Shown here: in pieces, positions 28,161 through 37,282 of the stretch | Numbering within the stretch: position 1 is the stretch's first letter | Layout of the letters: every line of letters begins with the position of its first letter | From: CAYVFC01 sp964450715 | Lineage (GTDB): Bacteria; Myxococcota_A; Polyangia; Polyangiales; JAFGIB01 | Length of the DNA: 63,439 nt | Reading direction: 5' to 3' | Assembly: GCA_964450715.1 (NCBI GenBank) | Contig: CAYVFC010000033.1 | Location: 1 to 63,439 of the forward strand | Position numbers and translations under genes: made by a program | Notes under the pieces: generated by a model | What the model was told of the DNA's origin: nothing | The model's input: only the letters and a program-made list of their open reading frames with translations | The model's database searches: none

Positions 28161-30131
28161 ATGCCCCATTGCTATCACGGAAAGATTCTCTGGGTGGACC
28201 TGAGCGCGGGGACCAGCCGCGAGCAGGAGCTGCCCGAATCGGTTTACCGCGATTACCTGGGCGGAGTAGGGCTGGGAGCCCGGATCCTCTACGAGAACAT
28301 GAAGGCGGGCGCCGATCCGCTGGGGCCTCATAACATCCTGGGGTTCCTGCCCGGGCTGCTGACCGACACGGGGTCGATCTTCTCCGGCCGTTATATGGTG
28401 GTGGCCCGCTCACCGCTGACCGGCATGTGGGGCGACGCCAACAGCGGCGGTTTCTTCTCCGCCGAGCTCAAGCGCTGCGGTTACGACGGCATCTTCATCA
28501 CCGGGCAGGCGAGCGAGCTCAAGTACGTGCTGGTGACCGAGCAGGGGTGCGAGATAAAAGACGCGCGAGAGCTGGCCGGGCTCTCCCCCGAGGAGACCGA
28601 CCAGGCCATCCGCAAGCAGTGCGGCGATCCGAAGATACGGGTCGCCTCCATCGGACCGGCCGGGGAGAAACGCTCGCTCATCTCCTGCATCATCAACGAC
28701 GCCGGGCGAGCTGCTGGCCGTAGCGGGCTGGGCGCGGTGATGGGCTCCAAGCGGCTGAAGGCGCTGGCGGTGCGGGGCAAGACGCGGATCGGGGTGGCAG
28801 ACAAGGAGCGGATCAGCGCGCTCAATGACCGCTACCTGAAGGTATTGAAAGCCGGCCCCGGTTTCTACTCGGCCAACGTGGCCGACAACATCCAGAAGCT
28901 GGCCAAGATGTTGCGGGTGATTCCCTTTCACCAGCGGTTGGAGCAGAATGACTACCGGGAGTTGCTGCGCCGCTACGGCACCTCCGGGGCTTTTACATTC
29001 GGTATCGAGCTGGGCGATACGCCATCGAAGAATTTTCGGGGCGTCAGCTACCGGGACTTCGAGCAGGAGAACCGTGCCAACAAGCTGGACGGAAAGGCGC
29101 TCATCCAATACCAGACCAAGAGATATGCCTGTCAAAGCTGCCCGCTCGGTTGCGGCGGTACGGTGACCGTGCCGGAGGGCAAATACAGCATCGAGAGCAC
29201 CCACAAGCCCGAGTACGAGACCCTGGCCGCCTTCGGCTCGCTCTGCATGAACGCGGACCTGGAGTCCATCATCGCCATCAACCACATCTGCAACCAGGGC
29301 GGCATCGATACCATCTCCGCCGGGGTAACCGTGGCTTTCGCCATCGAGTGCGTTGAAAAGGGTATCCTGACCCCGGAGCAGGTGGACGGCCTGGACCTGC
29401 GCTTCGGTAACGCCGACGCCATGGTGGAGCTGGTGGAGAAGATGGTCGACCGGCAAGGGGTGGGGGACCTGCTGGCCGACGGCGTGCGGGTAGCCGCCCA
29501 GAAAATCGGCAACGGCAGCGAGAAGCTGGCCATGCACGCCGGCGGGCAGGAGCTTCCCATGCACGATCCGCGGCAGGATCCGGGCTGGGCGCTGGCCTAC
29601 GTGGCCGAGCCCACGCCCGGGCGGCACACCGCGCAGTCCGAGACCTATTACCAGCTGATGAAGATCTCGGGGAAGTTCCGCGACCTCAAGCCCTATCCAC
29701 TGCTCAGTCTGAAGAGCAAGCGCTACCGCTACGACGGCCGCGGGGTGGAGCACGCGGCCACCAGCAAGTACATGCAGGCGCTGAGCAGCGCCGGGCTCTG
29801 CATGTTCGGGGTGCTGACCGGCGAGCTGCCCCTTGAGGAGTATCTCTCGGCGGCCACCGGATGGCAGATTACTGCGGACGATTGGATGACCGTCGGCCAT
29901 CGCGTCCAGACCGTGCGCCAGCTCTTCAACGCGCGGGAGGATGTGGGGCCGAGCACGCTGCAGCTTCCCGAGCGGGTGCTCGAAACGCAGGACGCCGGCC
30001 CCTTCAAGAAAGCCTTCCTCGACGTGGAGGCCATGAAGAAGGGGTACTACCGCGCGCTCGACTGGGACGAGCAGACCGGGGTGCCCAACCAGCAGTGCTT
30101 GAAGGCGCTGGGGATACAAACAGCAGACTAG
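28161..30131 (+). CDS. Aldehyde ferredoxin oxidoreductase family protein (tungsten/molybdenum pterin)
   Basis: 656 residues. Strong ribosome-binding site (AAAGGAGGAG). Begins with the AOR signature HGKILWVDLSAGTSREQELP; N-terminal beta-domain, then helical domains. [4Fe-4S] ligands C324, C327, C331 (CQSCPLGC) and C362 (GSLCMNAD) are present. NDAGRAAGRSGLGAVMGSKRLKA is the conserved cofactor-contact segment. Slightly longer than archaeal AOR (~605-620). Catalyses aldehyde + H2O + oxidised ferredoxin to acid + reduced ferredoxin; oxygen-sensitive enzymes of this family suggest at least partly anaerobic metabolism. Located with SDR, thiolase and acyl-CoA dehydrogenase, so it may handle an aldehyde from the same substrate. 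Confidence 0.93.
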   Translation: MPHCYHGKILWVDLSAGTSREQELPESVYRDYLGGVGLGARILYENMKAGADPLGPHNILGFLPGLLTDTGSIFSGRYMVVARSPLTGMWGDANSGGFFSAELKRCGYDGIFITGQASELKYVLVTEQGCEIKDARELAGLSPEETDQAIRKQCGDPKIRVASIGPAGEKRSLISCIINDAGRAAGRSGLGAVMGSKRLKALAVRGKTRIGVADKERISALNDRYLKVLKAGPGFYSANVADNIQKLAKMLRVIPFHQRLEQNDYRELLRRYGTSGAFTFGIELGDTPSKNFRGVSYRDFEQENRANKLDGKALIQYQTKRYACQSCPLGCGGTVTVPEGKYSIESTHKPEYETLAAFGSLCMNADLESIIAINHICNQGGIDTISAGVTVAFAIECVEKGILTPEQVDGLDLRFGNADAMVELVEKMVDRQGVGDLLADGVRVAAQKIGNGSEKLAMHAGGQELPMHDPRQDPGWALAYVAEPTPGRHTAQSETYYQLMKISGKFRDLKPYPLLSLKSKRYRYDGRGVEHAATSKYMQALSSAGLCMFGVLTGELPLEEYLSAATGWQITADDWMTVGHRVQTVRQLFNAREDVGPSTLQLPERVLETQDAGPFKKAFLDVEAMKKGYYRALDWDEQTGVPNQQCLKALGIQTAD

Positions 30132-30156
30132 CGACGTAGGGGAGGGAAGGTTGTTG

Positions 30157-31365
30157 TCAGCGGCGCAGGTTCTCCACCACGGTGGCCACGCCCAGACCGC
30201 CGCCGCAGCAGGAGGAGAAGACGCCGTACCTGCCGCCGTTGCGGGCTAGCTCGTGCATGGTGAACATGCCGATGCGCGCGCCCGAGGCGCCGTTGGGGTG
30301 TCCGAAGGCGATGGCGCCGCCCAGCGGGTTCCACTTCTTCATGTCGATAGTGGCGCCGGTCTGCTTCTCGATCTCCTTGACCACCGCCAGGTTCTGCACG
30401 GCGAAGGCCTCGTTGCACTCCAGATGATCCAGGTCGGATACCTTCAGCCCCGCGCGTTCGACGGCGATGGGTAGGGCATAGGCCGGTGCGATCCCCATGA
30501 TCTTGGGGTCGCAGCCGCGGTCGGCGCCGGCGAGCCAGCGGGCCAGGGGCTGGTAGCCGAGCTGGGCGGCCTTCTCGGCCGTCATCATCAGCAAAAAGGC
30601 GGCGCCGTCGTTTCTGCCGGAAGCGTTACCGGCCGTGACCGTGCCGTCCTGCTTGAATACCGGCTTCAACTTGGCCAGGGCTTCCAGGGTGGTGTCGGGT
30701 CGCAGGTGCTCGTCCTGGTCGAAAACGATGTCCGGCTTGCGCTTGCCGCCGGGCACGGTGACGGGCACGATCTCCTCCTTGAACTTGCCCGCTTCCAGGG
30801 CGGCGGCCGCGCGCATCTGGCTGTTGTAAGCGAACTCGTCGATGGCCTCGCGCGGAATATCGTACATGACCTGGAGGTTCTCCGCGGTCAGGCCCATGCC
30901 GATCTGCTCCTCGACCACGGGCGACAGCTGCTGCTTGACGGGCATGGGGGGATTGAGGCGGAAGGGCTCCTGGGCCATGGAGAACTTGGCGAACATCTGG
31001 CTGTAAGACTCCATGCCCCCGGCGATGATCACGTCGGCCATGCCGGCCAGGATCTTGCACGCGGAGTGGTTGATGGCCTCGATGGCCGAGCCGCACTGCA
31101 TCTCCACGTAGGCCGCCGAGGTCTCGTAGGGAAGGCCGGCGTCGAGCAGGGCCCAGCGGGCCGGGTTGAAGGCCTGCACGCAGTGGGCGGCGCTGCCCAA
31201 AAAGACGCTGTCGACCGTCCCGCGCTCTGCGATACCCGTTTTGTCCAGCAAACCCTTGATGGCGATGGAGGCGAGCTTGGACGGCACCAGGTGCCGTATG
31301 GTACCGCCCATCCTGCCGAATGCCGTCCGTACGCCGGCGACGAATACAACTTCTCTCTGTGCCAT
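30157..31365 (-). CDS. Thiolase (acetyl-CoA acyltransferase)
   Basis: 402 residues. Catalytic Cys91 in VEMQCGSAIEA, the NEAF motif, GHPNGASGAR (His) and C-terminal SSCCGGGLG (Cys387) are all present. Catalyses thiolytic cleavage of 3-ketoacyl-CoA or acetoacetyl-CoA formation. Convergent with AOR (25 bp between stops). Its upstream region is occupied by a GTCGGACTTAA-type inverted repeat starting about 18 bp before the start codon, so the promoter must lie inside or beyond the repeat. Confidence 0.93.
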   Translation of the reverse strand: MAQREVVFVAGVRTAFGRMGGTIRHLVPSKLASIAIKGLLDKTGIAERGTVDSVFLGSAAHCVQAFNPARWALLDAGLPYETSAAYVEMQCGSAIEAINHSACKILAGMADVIIAGGMESYSQMFAKFSMAQEPFRLNPPMPVKQQLSPVVEEQIGMGLTAENLQVMYDIPREAIDEFAYNSQMRAAAALEAGKFKEEIVPVTVPGGKRKPDIVFDQDEHLRPDTTLEALAKLKPVFKQDGTVTAGNASGRNDGAAFLLMMTAEKAAQLGYQPLARWLAGADRGCDPKIMGIAPAYALPIAVERAGLKVSDLDHLECNEAFAVQNLAVVKEIEKQTGATIDMKKWNPLGGAIAFGHPNGASGARIGMFTMHELARNGGRYGVFSSCCGGGLGVATVVENLRR

Positions 31366-31383
31366 GTTCTTCTCCCGGCTCCC

Positions 31384-31582
31384 GGGGTCGGACTTAACTA
31401 TTTAACAATTACCGGCGTTCGACCTTTCTACATCGGTTAGAATCCGAACGGCGAAAGCTGGATCGAATGCTTGGAGAGTTAATTGTTAAATAGTTAAGTC
31501 CGACCCCTATTGCCTCCTATTGCCTATTGCCTATTGTTTTAATACTCGGAGGGTTGATTGTTAAATAGTTAAGTCCGACCCC
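31384..31582. repeat. GTCGGACTTAA-family REP-like cluster, three arms (copy A)
   Basis: Three copies of one ~25-27-bp sequence with core GTTAAGTCCGACCCC: 31384-31410 (inverted orientation), 31481-31507 and ~31558-31582. The first two form a perfect inverted pair around ~70 bp. Between the second and third is a short TATTGCC tandem. A second cluster with the same three-arm layout lies at 46616-46810. Such terminal repeats are typical of REP-associated tyrosine transposase (RAYT) mobilised elements; no transposase gene is present here. Confidence 0.8.
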
Positions 31583-31584
31583 TT

Positions 31585-34032
31585 TTAAGGGGTGCAGTCG
31601 GCTTCCTCGAAGGGGCCGTCGTAGATGGCGACGGCCGGTCCGTCGAGCATGGCCTGCCAGAGCGCGGTGCGCTCCACGCAGCCGTCGCTAACCGGATCGA
31701 GCAGGCCGCACTTGCCCTCGGGGCGACAGCATCCGTCCAGGGTGGGGAAACCGAATAAAATGCCGATCAGGCCGCCGCTCTCGTTCGCGCATTCGCCGTC
31801 GGCGGCGCCCTCCTGTCCGCGCTCGACGCAGCTCGCCCCGTACCAGTCGGCGAGCGCCGCGCCGCACTGTTGCGTCGGGGTGCAGCAGATCTCGGTTCCG
31901 TTCGGCGCGCTTCCCGGTATGGGATCGCACTGCACGTTGCCGCAGATACCGTCGTCCGGGCGCCGGGTGCATATAGACGGCGTGTCTCCCGTGCTCTGCG
32001 TGCACTCGAAGTTCTCCTCCAGCGTGCAGTCGGGCGCGCACCCGTCGTCGGGCAGGTCGTTGCCGTCGTCGCATTGCTCGCTACCGTCCTGGTGGCCGTC
32101 GCCGCAGGCGAGCGGGCGGATCTCGACCTCCAGCCCGAAGGTGCCGGTGCCTGACAAGTTGTCGGAGTCCACCACCAGGTAGAAACGCGCCGTGGTGTCA
32201 CCCTCGTTGGCCTGGGTCAGGCGCAGGTTGGAAACGGCCTGGCAGCTGTCCTCTGCCGGGTTCGCCCCGTCCGCGCACTGCTCGATCAAGAGCATCCACA
32301 CACCGGTGCCGCCGAAGCCGTCGGGCGAGACGAACGCCACGCTCATCGCCGTGCCCGAGGGGATGTCCAGCGCGAACAGCAGGTCGGAGCTTCCCGCCAG
32401 GAAGGGCATAGCCGGGTCGGGACAGGGGAAGTCCGAGTAATCGTTGCCCTGCCCGCCGGTATCAAAGGTTCCGTAGCTACCCGGGGCGTCGAACACCTGC
32501 TGCACCTCGGAGTCGCAGGCCTCGATGGCGGTGTGGACGCATTGCGGAGCGGCCACGTCCGGACAGCCGCTCGGATCGTCCAGCGCGGTACAGCAGGTGA
32601 AATCCGCTCCGCAGTCCTCGCGCGTCGCCTCCAGGCAGCCGTCGCTGTCGGCGTCGCTGCAGAGCACCAGCTGGTTACCCGCGCAGAGATGGTCGCCGTC
32701 CGAGACGCCGTCGGTATCGCAGTCCGCTTCGTGTACGCAGGCCACGCAGGTCGGCGTGTCGCTGACCATGTCGCAGGTGTCGCCCGGGGTCAGCTCGGCG
32801 CAATCCTGTCGGGTTTCGACCAGGCATCCGTCCGAGTCGGCGTCGCAGGTGACGATTTCGCTGCCTTCGCACTCCGCGCCGGCCGGGTAGCAGGGTTTGG
32901 CAACCTCCAGGCAGGGATCGTAGTCGCAGGCGGGAGTACCGAGCGCGTCGTTACAGAAGTTGTTTCCCTCGTCGGTGGTGCAGTCCAGGAACTCGGCGAT
33001 GGGGCAGCCGTCCGCGTCGGGCACGCAGGTCACCAGGATGTCGTCCGCGCAGGTGGTCTCGTCAACCACGCAGACGTTTTCCTTGTCAACGCCGTTTTCG
33101 TCCTTGCACATGTCATAGACGCAGGCCGTCCCGTCCGTAGACGCCTCGCAGGTGTTGTTCGCCTCGTCGGTGGTGCAGTCGGTATGGGTTTCGACCAGAC
33201 ATCCGTCCGAGTCCGCGTCGCAGGAGACCAGGGTGTTGCCGTCACAGCTGAGGCCAGCCGCGTCGCAAGGATCGGATACCTCCAGGCAGGGGTCGAAAGC
33301 ACAGGCCGCACCGTCGGAGGATGCCTCGCAGAAGTTGTTCCCTTCGTCGGTGGTACAGTCGGTATGGGTTTCGACCAGGCATCCGTCCGAGTCCGCGTCG
33401 CAGGAGACCAGGGTGTTGCCGTCACAGGTCTGGCTCTCGGCACTGCAGGGGGTGGCCACCTCCAGGCAGGGGTCAAAGGCGCAGGCAGGGGTCGCCAGGG
33501 CGGAATCGCAATAGTTGTTGCCGCCGTCGCTCGTACAATCGGTCCGCGTTTCGGCCAGGCAGCCGTTCGCGTCTGCCGCGCAGACCACCAGCTCGTTTCC
33601 GTCGCAGGTGGTTCCCGCGGCAGAGCAGGGCGCGGTCACGTCCGCGCAGGGATCGTCGCTCGCCGCGTCGGGCTCCTGCCCGGCGTCGTCTACATCCGCG
33701 GCATCCGCGCCGCTGTCCGGGGTCGCGGCGTCCACGCCGCCGTCCGGACCGGTCCCGGCCTCCGGTCCCGCGTCCATCCCCGATCCGCCGCCCTCGCCGG
33801 CGCCACCGACGCCGGCGCCACCGACGCCAGCGCCACCGACGCCGCCCGCGCCCGCTCCGGCGTAGGGCTGATAGCCGGCGAAGCCTCCGGTTGCACCGTA
33901 ACCGCCCCAGCCGGACCATCCGCCGGCGCCGGCGCTTCCGCCGCTGTCGTCATCGTCGCCGCACCCGGTCGTCGCCAGGGTAGAGACCGTTGCCAGTAAA
34001 CCGAATAGAACCCAAATGGTGACATTACGCAT
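31585..34032 (-). CDS. Cys-rich repeat lipoprotein with DUF4215-like domain
   Basis: 815 residues. Lipoprotein signal peptide ending TTGC (Cys24) followed by GDDDD. A long Gly/Ala/Tyr-rich then Asp/Ala/Pro-rich linker (~29-125) precedes a series of Cys-rich repeats (~125-480; consensus CDGNTLVSCDADSDGCLVET with DCTTDEGNNFC). Next is a CUB/pre-peptidase-like beta region (~500-630; FPCPDPAMPFLAG, RFYLVVDSDNLSGTGTFGLEV), then the myxobacterial CGDG...GSEQCDDGN motif (DUF4215-like, ~640-665) and a Cys-rich tail. Cell-surface anchored, function unknown. Its stop lies only 2 bp from a REP-like repeat. First of three consecutive minus-strand Cys-rich lipoproteins. Confidence 0.82.
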   Translation of the reverse strand: MRNVTIWVLFGLLATVSTLATTGCGDDDDSGGSAGAGGWSGWGGYGATGGFAGYQPYAGAGAGGVGGAGVGGAGVGGAGEGGGSGMDAGPEAGTGPDGGVDAATPDSGADAADVDDAGQEPDAASDDPCADVTAPCSAAGTTCDGNELVVCAADANGCLAETRTDCTSDGGNNYCDSALATPACAFDPCLEVATPCSAESQTCDGNTLVSCDADSDGCLVETHTDCTTDEGNNFCEASSDGAACAFDPCLEVSDPCDAAGLSCDGNTLVSCDADSDGCLVETHTDCTTDEANNTCEASTDGTACVYDMCKDENGVDKENVCVVDETTCADDILVTCVPDADGCPIAEFLDCTTDEGNNFCNDALGTPACDYDPCLEVAKPCYPAGAECEGSEIVTCDADSDGCLVETRQDCAELTPGDTCDMVSDTPTCVACVHEADCDTDGVSDGDHLCAGNQLVLCSDADSDGCLEATREDCGADFTCCTALDDPSGCPDVAAPQCVHTAIEACDSEVQQVFDAPGSYGTFDTGGQGNDYSDFPCPDPAMPFLAGSSDLLFALDIPSGTAMSVAFVSPDGFGGTGVWMLLIEQCADGANPAEDSCQAVSNLRLTQANEGDTTARFYLVVDSDNLSGTGTFGLEVEIRPLACGDGHQDGSEQCDDGNDLPDDGCAPDCTLEENFECTQSTGDTPSICTRRPDDGICGNVQCDPIPGSAPNGTEICCTPTQQCGAALADWYGASCVERGQEGAADGECANESGGLIGILFGFPTLDGCCRPEGKCGLLDPVSDGCVERTALWQAMLDGPAVAIYDGPFEEADCTP

Positions 34033-34353
34033 GATGATCTCCCCTTTGCCGTCGTTACACGGTCTTAGAAAGGGTCCGTCTTGGAGTCAAGAGGCGGCAT
34101 CTGCTGCTGGAAATCGGGTGTCCGTTTGCCGACAAAGATGACGACAAAGCAAAATCCGCCAAGACGACGGGGCGCCGGCGAGCATACACCATACAAAACG
34201 CGGGAAAGCCCCGCCCCTACGTAAAACCTGGATGGTCGTACGCGGGGTCGCGGGAAGCGCGCGGCAGGGGTCTCCGGTCGACCCAGGTACGGCGAAACCC
34301 TTTGGGGAGGCTCGAGCGCGCGCTTCCCGCGACCCGGAGGGGGCACGAGAGGG
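34033..34353. other. Intergenic region holding a REP-like hairpin and the structured element
   Basis: No gene seen. A GC hairpin related to the 20499 and 47375 repeats lies at ~34198-34221 (AAAGCCCCGCCCCTACG) and is followed at once by the structured element at 34227-34350. The element ends a few bases after the stop codon of the next minus-strand gene (34354). Confidence 0.6.
34227..34350 (+). repeat. Structured dispersed element, copy 1
   Basis: Begins with GGATGGTCGTACGCGGGG and ends with CCCGGAGGGGGCACGA. A perfect 19-bp stem pairs 34245-34263 with 34317-34335 and encloses a 53-nt loop containing GGCGAAACCCT. Same orientation and layout as copies at 38355-38478 and 61082-61206. Located directly downstream of the minus-strand lipoprotein gene ending at 34354, so on that transcript it would form a 3' hairpin. 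Confidence 0.85.
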
Positions 34354-35754
34354 TTACAGCCACCCGATGCAGGAGGCGTCGCAGGCCGAGAATACGCAGG
34401 TGAAGACCGAGACGGCTCGTTGCGCGGTGGACAGGCTGCCGTTGTAGCAGCCCAGCGCGCACATGATGTCCGCCTCCGGGCCACACTGCGCCGGTACGCA
34501 GTCCATCCCCTCCACGCAGACCGGGTCGCTGCGGCAGGCTTCCAGCGCCTCGCCGCAGCTCTGTTCGACGCACCTGGCGCAGGTCGAGTCCGGAGGCGGA
34601 AGCACGCAGGCCGAGGTATCGTAGCGGCAGGTCGACCGGTTGCACCCGAGCTGTCCGCCGTCAAAGCCCAGATGCGTGCAGGTGGCGCTCAGCAGATCGT
34701 AGCCGTCGCACTGCTCTCCGCGTTCGGCCACGCCGTTGCCGCAGACCGGACCGTTATAGTAGCTGCAGCTGCTGGTATCATACAGGCAGACGGAGGGGTC
34801 GCACCGCAGCACCCCGGAGCCCAGCCCCAGGCTGTAGCAGCTATATCCCCGCAGGTCGCTCCCATCGCAGTTCTCCCCCACCTGCACCACGCCGTCGCCG
34901 CAGACCGCGCAGAGCGAATCGTCGAAGGTGCAGTCATAAGGGTCGCACCGCAGCTCTCCCCCGATATAGCCCAGCGAGGTGCAACTCCGCCCGTTCAGGT
35001 TCCCCACCTCACACTGTTCGCCCTCGTCGATCCGCCCGTCCCCGCAGAAGGAGCATCGGCCGAAATCAAAGGTACAGCTTTCCGGATCGCAGGTCAGGGT
35101 TCCTCCCGAATAACCGAACGACTGGCAGCTCTCCCAGCCCAGGTCGTCTCCGTCGCAATCCTCGTAAGGGTCGATGATCCCGTCTCCGCACCAACCGACG
35201 AAGCACCCGTCGATATCATAGGTACAGGAGTCCGGATAGCAGCCCAGGAAGCCTCCGAAGGGGAATCCGAGCGACCAGCAGTCCATGCCCGCTAGATCCC
35301 TGCCATCGCACTGCTCGTAACCGTTGACCATGCCGTCCCCGCACCAACCCGCCGAGCCGCCGTACCCGCCGTATCCCGGATAACCGCCATATCCGGGGTA
35401 CCCGCCATATCCCGGGTACCCGCCGTAACCCGGATACCCGCCATATCCAGGGTACCCGCCATATCCCGGGTACCCGCCGATTCCGCCGGCGTACCCTCCG
35501 AATCCGGCCACATATCCGCCTGCGTATCCTCCTACTCCGCCCGCGTACCCGCCGACTCCGCCCGCGTACCCGCCGGTTCCGGCCGCGCCATCGACGTAGC
35601 CGCCGCTCGTACCGCCGCCGCCGAACGAGCCGCCAATGCCTGCGCCCATCTCCTCGTCGTCGAGGGAACGGAGGTATGAACGGGCGCAAGCCGTCATCAG
35701 AAGCGGCAGAAGCGCCAGAAGCACCACCGTGAACCTGCCTGCCGTCTTTGTCAT
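34354..35754 (-). CDS. Cys-rich repeat lipoprotein with Gly/Tyr/Pro repeat
   Basis: 466 residues from ATG 35754, chosen for GAGGGG upstream and an immediate signal peptide; the frame continues upstream without one. Lipobox MTAC (Cys23). A low-complexity stretch (~40-145) is rich in GYAGG and a YPGYGG hexapeptide tandem (seen as CCATATCCGGGGTACCCG units at 35385-35470). It is followed by about seven Cys-rich repeats of ~42 residues with pattern CGDG....GEQCDG..L.G..C.SLG...G.L.C.P..C..D...C, and a Cys-rich C-terminus (CARCVEQSCGEALEACRSDP). Surface protein of unknown function. The structured element lies just after its stop, and the next lipoprotein gene upstream ends 7 bp from its start, suggesting an operon. 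Confidence 0.8.
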   Translation of the reverse strand: MTKTAGRFTVVLLALLPLLMTACARSYLRSLDDEEMGAGIGGSFGGGGTSGGYVDGAAGTGGYAGGVGGYAGGVGGYAGGYVAGFGGYAGGIGGYPGYGGYPGYGGYPGYGGYPGYGGYPGYGGYPGYGGYGGSAGWCGDGMVNGYEQCDGRDLAGMDCWSLGFPFGGFLGCYPDSCTYDIDGCFVGWCGDGIIDPYEDCDGDDLGWESCQSFGYSGGTLTCDPESCTFDFGRCSFCGDGRIDEGEQCEVGNLNGRSCTSLGYIGGELRCDPYDCTFDDSLCAVCGDGVVQVGENCDGSDLRGYSCYSLGLGSGVLRCDPSVCLYDTSSCSYYNGPVCGNGVAERGEQCDGYDLLSATCTHLGFDGGQLGCNRSTCRYDTSACVLPPPDSTCARCVEQSCGEALEACRSDPVCVEGMDCVPAQCGPEADIMCALGCYNGSLSTAQRAVSVFTCVFSACDASCIGWL

Positions 35755-35761
35755 AATCCCC

Positions 35762-37021
35762 TCACCTGAGTGTGCTTCCGATGGCCACCCCTGACGCGAA
35801 GTACACGCCGCTCTCCGAGCCGGGGAGAATGTCGTATGTAAACTCGTGCTCATAGGCAATGGTCTCCACCGCGGTGACGGTGACCCCGTCGAGCAGCTGA
35901 CCCGCCCGTAGCTCACCTATGGAGCCGCCCTCCGCGGTCGGGTGGCGAGCGCTTATCTCCAGGGTGCGACCCGTCTCCAGATCTATCCGGACCACCTGGT
36001 GGTCGCCGACCGGGGTACGCTGTACCCGCCGCACGGGCACGACGACGATGCTTTCGCCCTCGATGGAGTAGACGAGGTCACCGACCGCGATGTCGGCGAT
36101 GCGTCGCTCGCCGTCAGGCGTGGCCACGGCCGTGTCCGGGTCGGCGCACACGCACATGGGGCAGCCCCGCGGGCAGGAGCCCTCGACCGGGTCGGTGCAC
36201 TGGTAGAACCAGGGCCCTGCCATGATCAAGCAGCAGATCTGGTCCCCGCTGCAGCAGGTCGTGCCGCAGCACTCCTGTCCGGCCAGGCAGGAGGTCGCCG
36301 CATCGCATGGGGGCGCGGAGCAGGAGCCCATGTCGCAGTAGGGCGTGGTACCCGGACATTCGATGCCGCAGGCTCCGCAATTCAGCTTGTCGTTGCTGGT
36401 GTTCACGCAGCGTCCGTCGCAGCAGACGAAACCCGAGCTGGCGCAATCCTCGGTGCAGGCGTCGGACGCGCACGGGCACTCGCCAGCGCAAGCGACGGCT
36501 ACCGGGACGCACTCCACGCCGCACGTAGCGTCGTAGGTCTTGCCGTCCACCCCGCAAACCGGTGTGTAGCCGCCGAGCGCGCAATCGCAATCGTCCGTCG
36601 AGCTGCCGCCGCTCCCGGCCGTCTGCCCGCCGCCGCCGCTCACCGCGCCGGTTCCGCCGGCGCCCGAGCTTCCACCCGCGCCCGCGCTTTCGCCGCCGGC
36701 CCCGCCCGCGACAGGGCAGTAGCACTCGCACATGCCGCCTTCGCACAGGGCGAAACAGCTGTCCGGAAAGCCGTTGCATACGCCCTGCGCGGCGCTGCCG
36801 CCCGCGCCGCTCCCCGCCGCCGATCCGCTCGCGCCGGCCTCGCCCCCCGATGCAGCCATGCCGCCGGCGCCGGCTTCGTCCGAGCCGCTTGCGCCCCCCT
36901 CGGCAGCCACGCCGTCATCGCCTGTTCCTCCCGCACCCCCCCGGTCGTTCGTCTCCGCGCAGCAGACGAGCAGAACCGCGAGCATCGGTATCGCCGCTAT
37001 CAGAAGCGGATGTCGGTTCAT
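35762..37021 (-). CDS. Lipoprotein with Kazal-type domain and C-terminal Hint (hedgehog/intein-type) domain
   Basis: 419 residues from ATG 37021 (GAGGA upstream). Lipobox LLVC (Cys20). Gly/Ala/Ser-rich linker to ~100; Kazal-like inhibitor motif (YTPVCGVDGKTYDATCGVEC) in the middle; Cys-rich segments (FVCCDGRCVNTSNDKLNCGACG); then a Hint domain at 292-419. Hint features are Cys292 followed by ADPDTAVATPDGERRIADI, VGDLVYS, the block-B-like His in ISARHPT, and a terminal YDILPGSES-VYFASGVAIGS. It ends right after the Hint domain with no C-terminal extein, the hedgehog-like arrangement. If active, it would cleave before Cys292 and release or ester-link the lipidated N-terminal part. Activity is inference. 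Confidence 0.82.
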   Translation of the reverse strand: MNRHPLLIAAIPMLAVLLVCCAETNDRGGAGGTGDDGVAAEGGASGSDEAGAGGMAASGGEAGASGSAAGSGAGGSAAQGVCNGFPDSCFALCEGGMCECYCPVAGGAGGESAGAGGSSGAGGTGAVSGGGGQTAGSGGSSTDDCDCALGGYTPVCGVDGKTYDATCGVECVPVAVACAGECPCASDACTEDCASSGFVCCDGRCVNTSNDKLNCGACGIECPGTTPYCDMGSCSAPPCDAATSCLAGQECCGTTCCSGDQICCLIMAGPWFYQCTDPVEGSCPRGCPMCVCADPDTAVATPDGERRIADIAVGDLVYSIEGESIVVVPVRRVQRTPVGDHQVVRIDLETGRTLEISARHPTAEGGSIGELRAGQLLDGVTVTAVETIAYEHEFTYDILPGSESGVYFASGVAIGSTLR

Positions 37022-37282
37022 CGAGTCCTCTTCCTGATTAATGCCTAAAATCCCTTCAGTCGTCGGTCTGGGATCCGATTCCGGGCGCAATTCACCATCC
37101 GGTATTCATGCAATTCCCGCGCCGGGATCCCCTAAAGGGTCGATCCTTTTTAGTCTCATTATTTCGGGCACTTATGCGTTCCACCTTTGGGTTTGCTGTG
37201 CCAGGGTGTGCCAAGCCGGCCTCTTGGCGCGGCCGACTGTCATAGTTGAAGGCCGGGTAACGTCGGCAATACAATCTTCAAT
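37022..37282. other. Intergenic region between divergent genes, no gene seen
   Basis: About 260 bp between the Hint lipoprotein (minus) and the first ExbD-like gene (plus). It must hold promoters for both. It contains a short palindrome CCCTAAAGGG near 37130 and a GCC-rich stem (GCCAAGCCGGCCTCTTGGC) near 37210, but no promoter I can assign. Confidence 0.4.
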
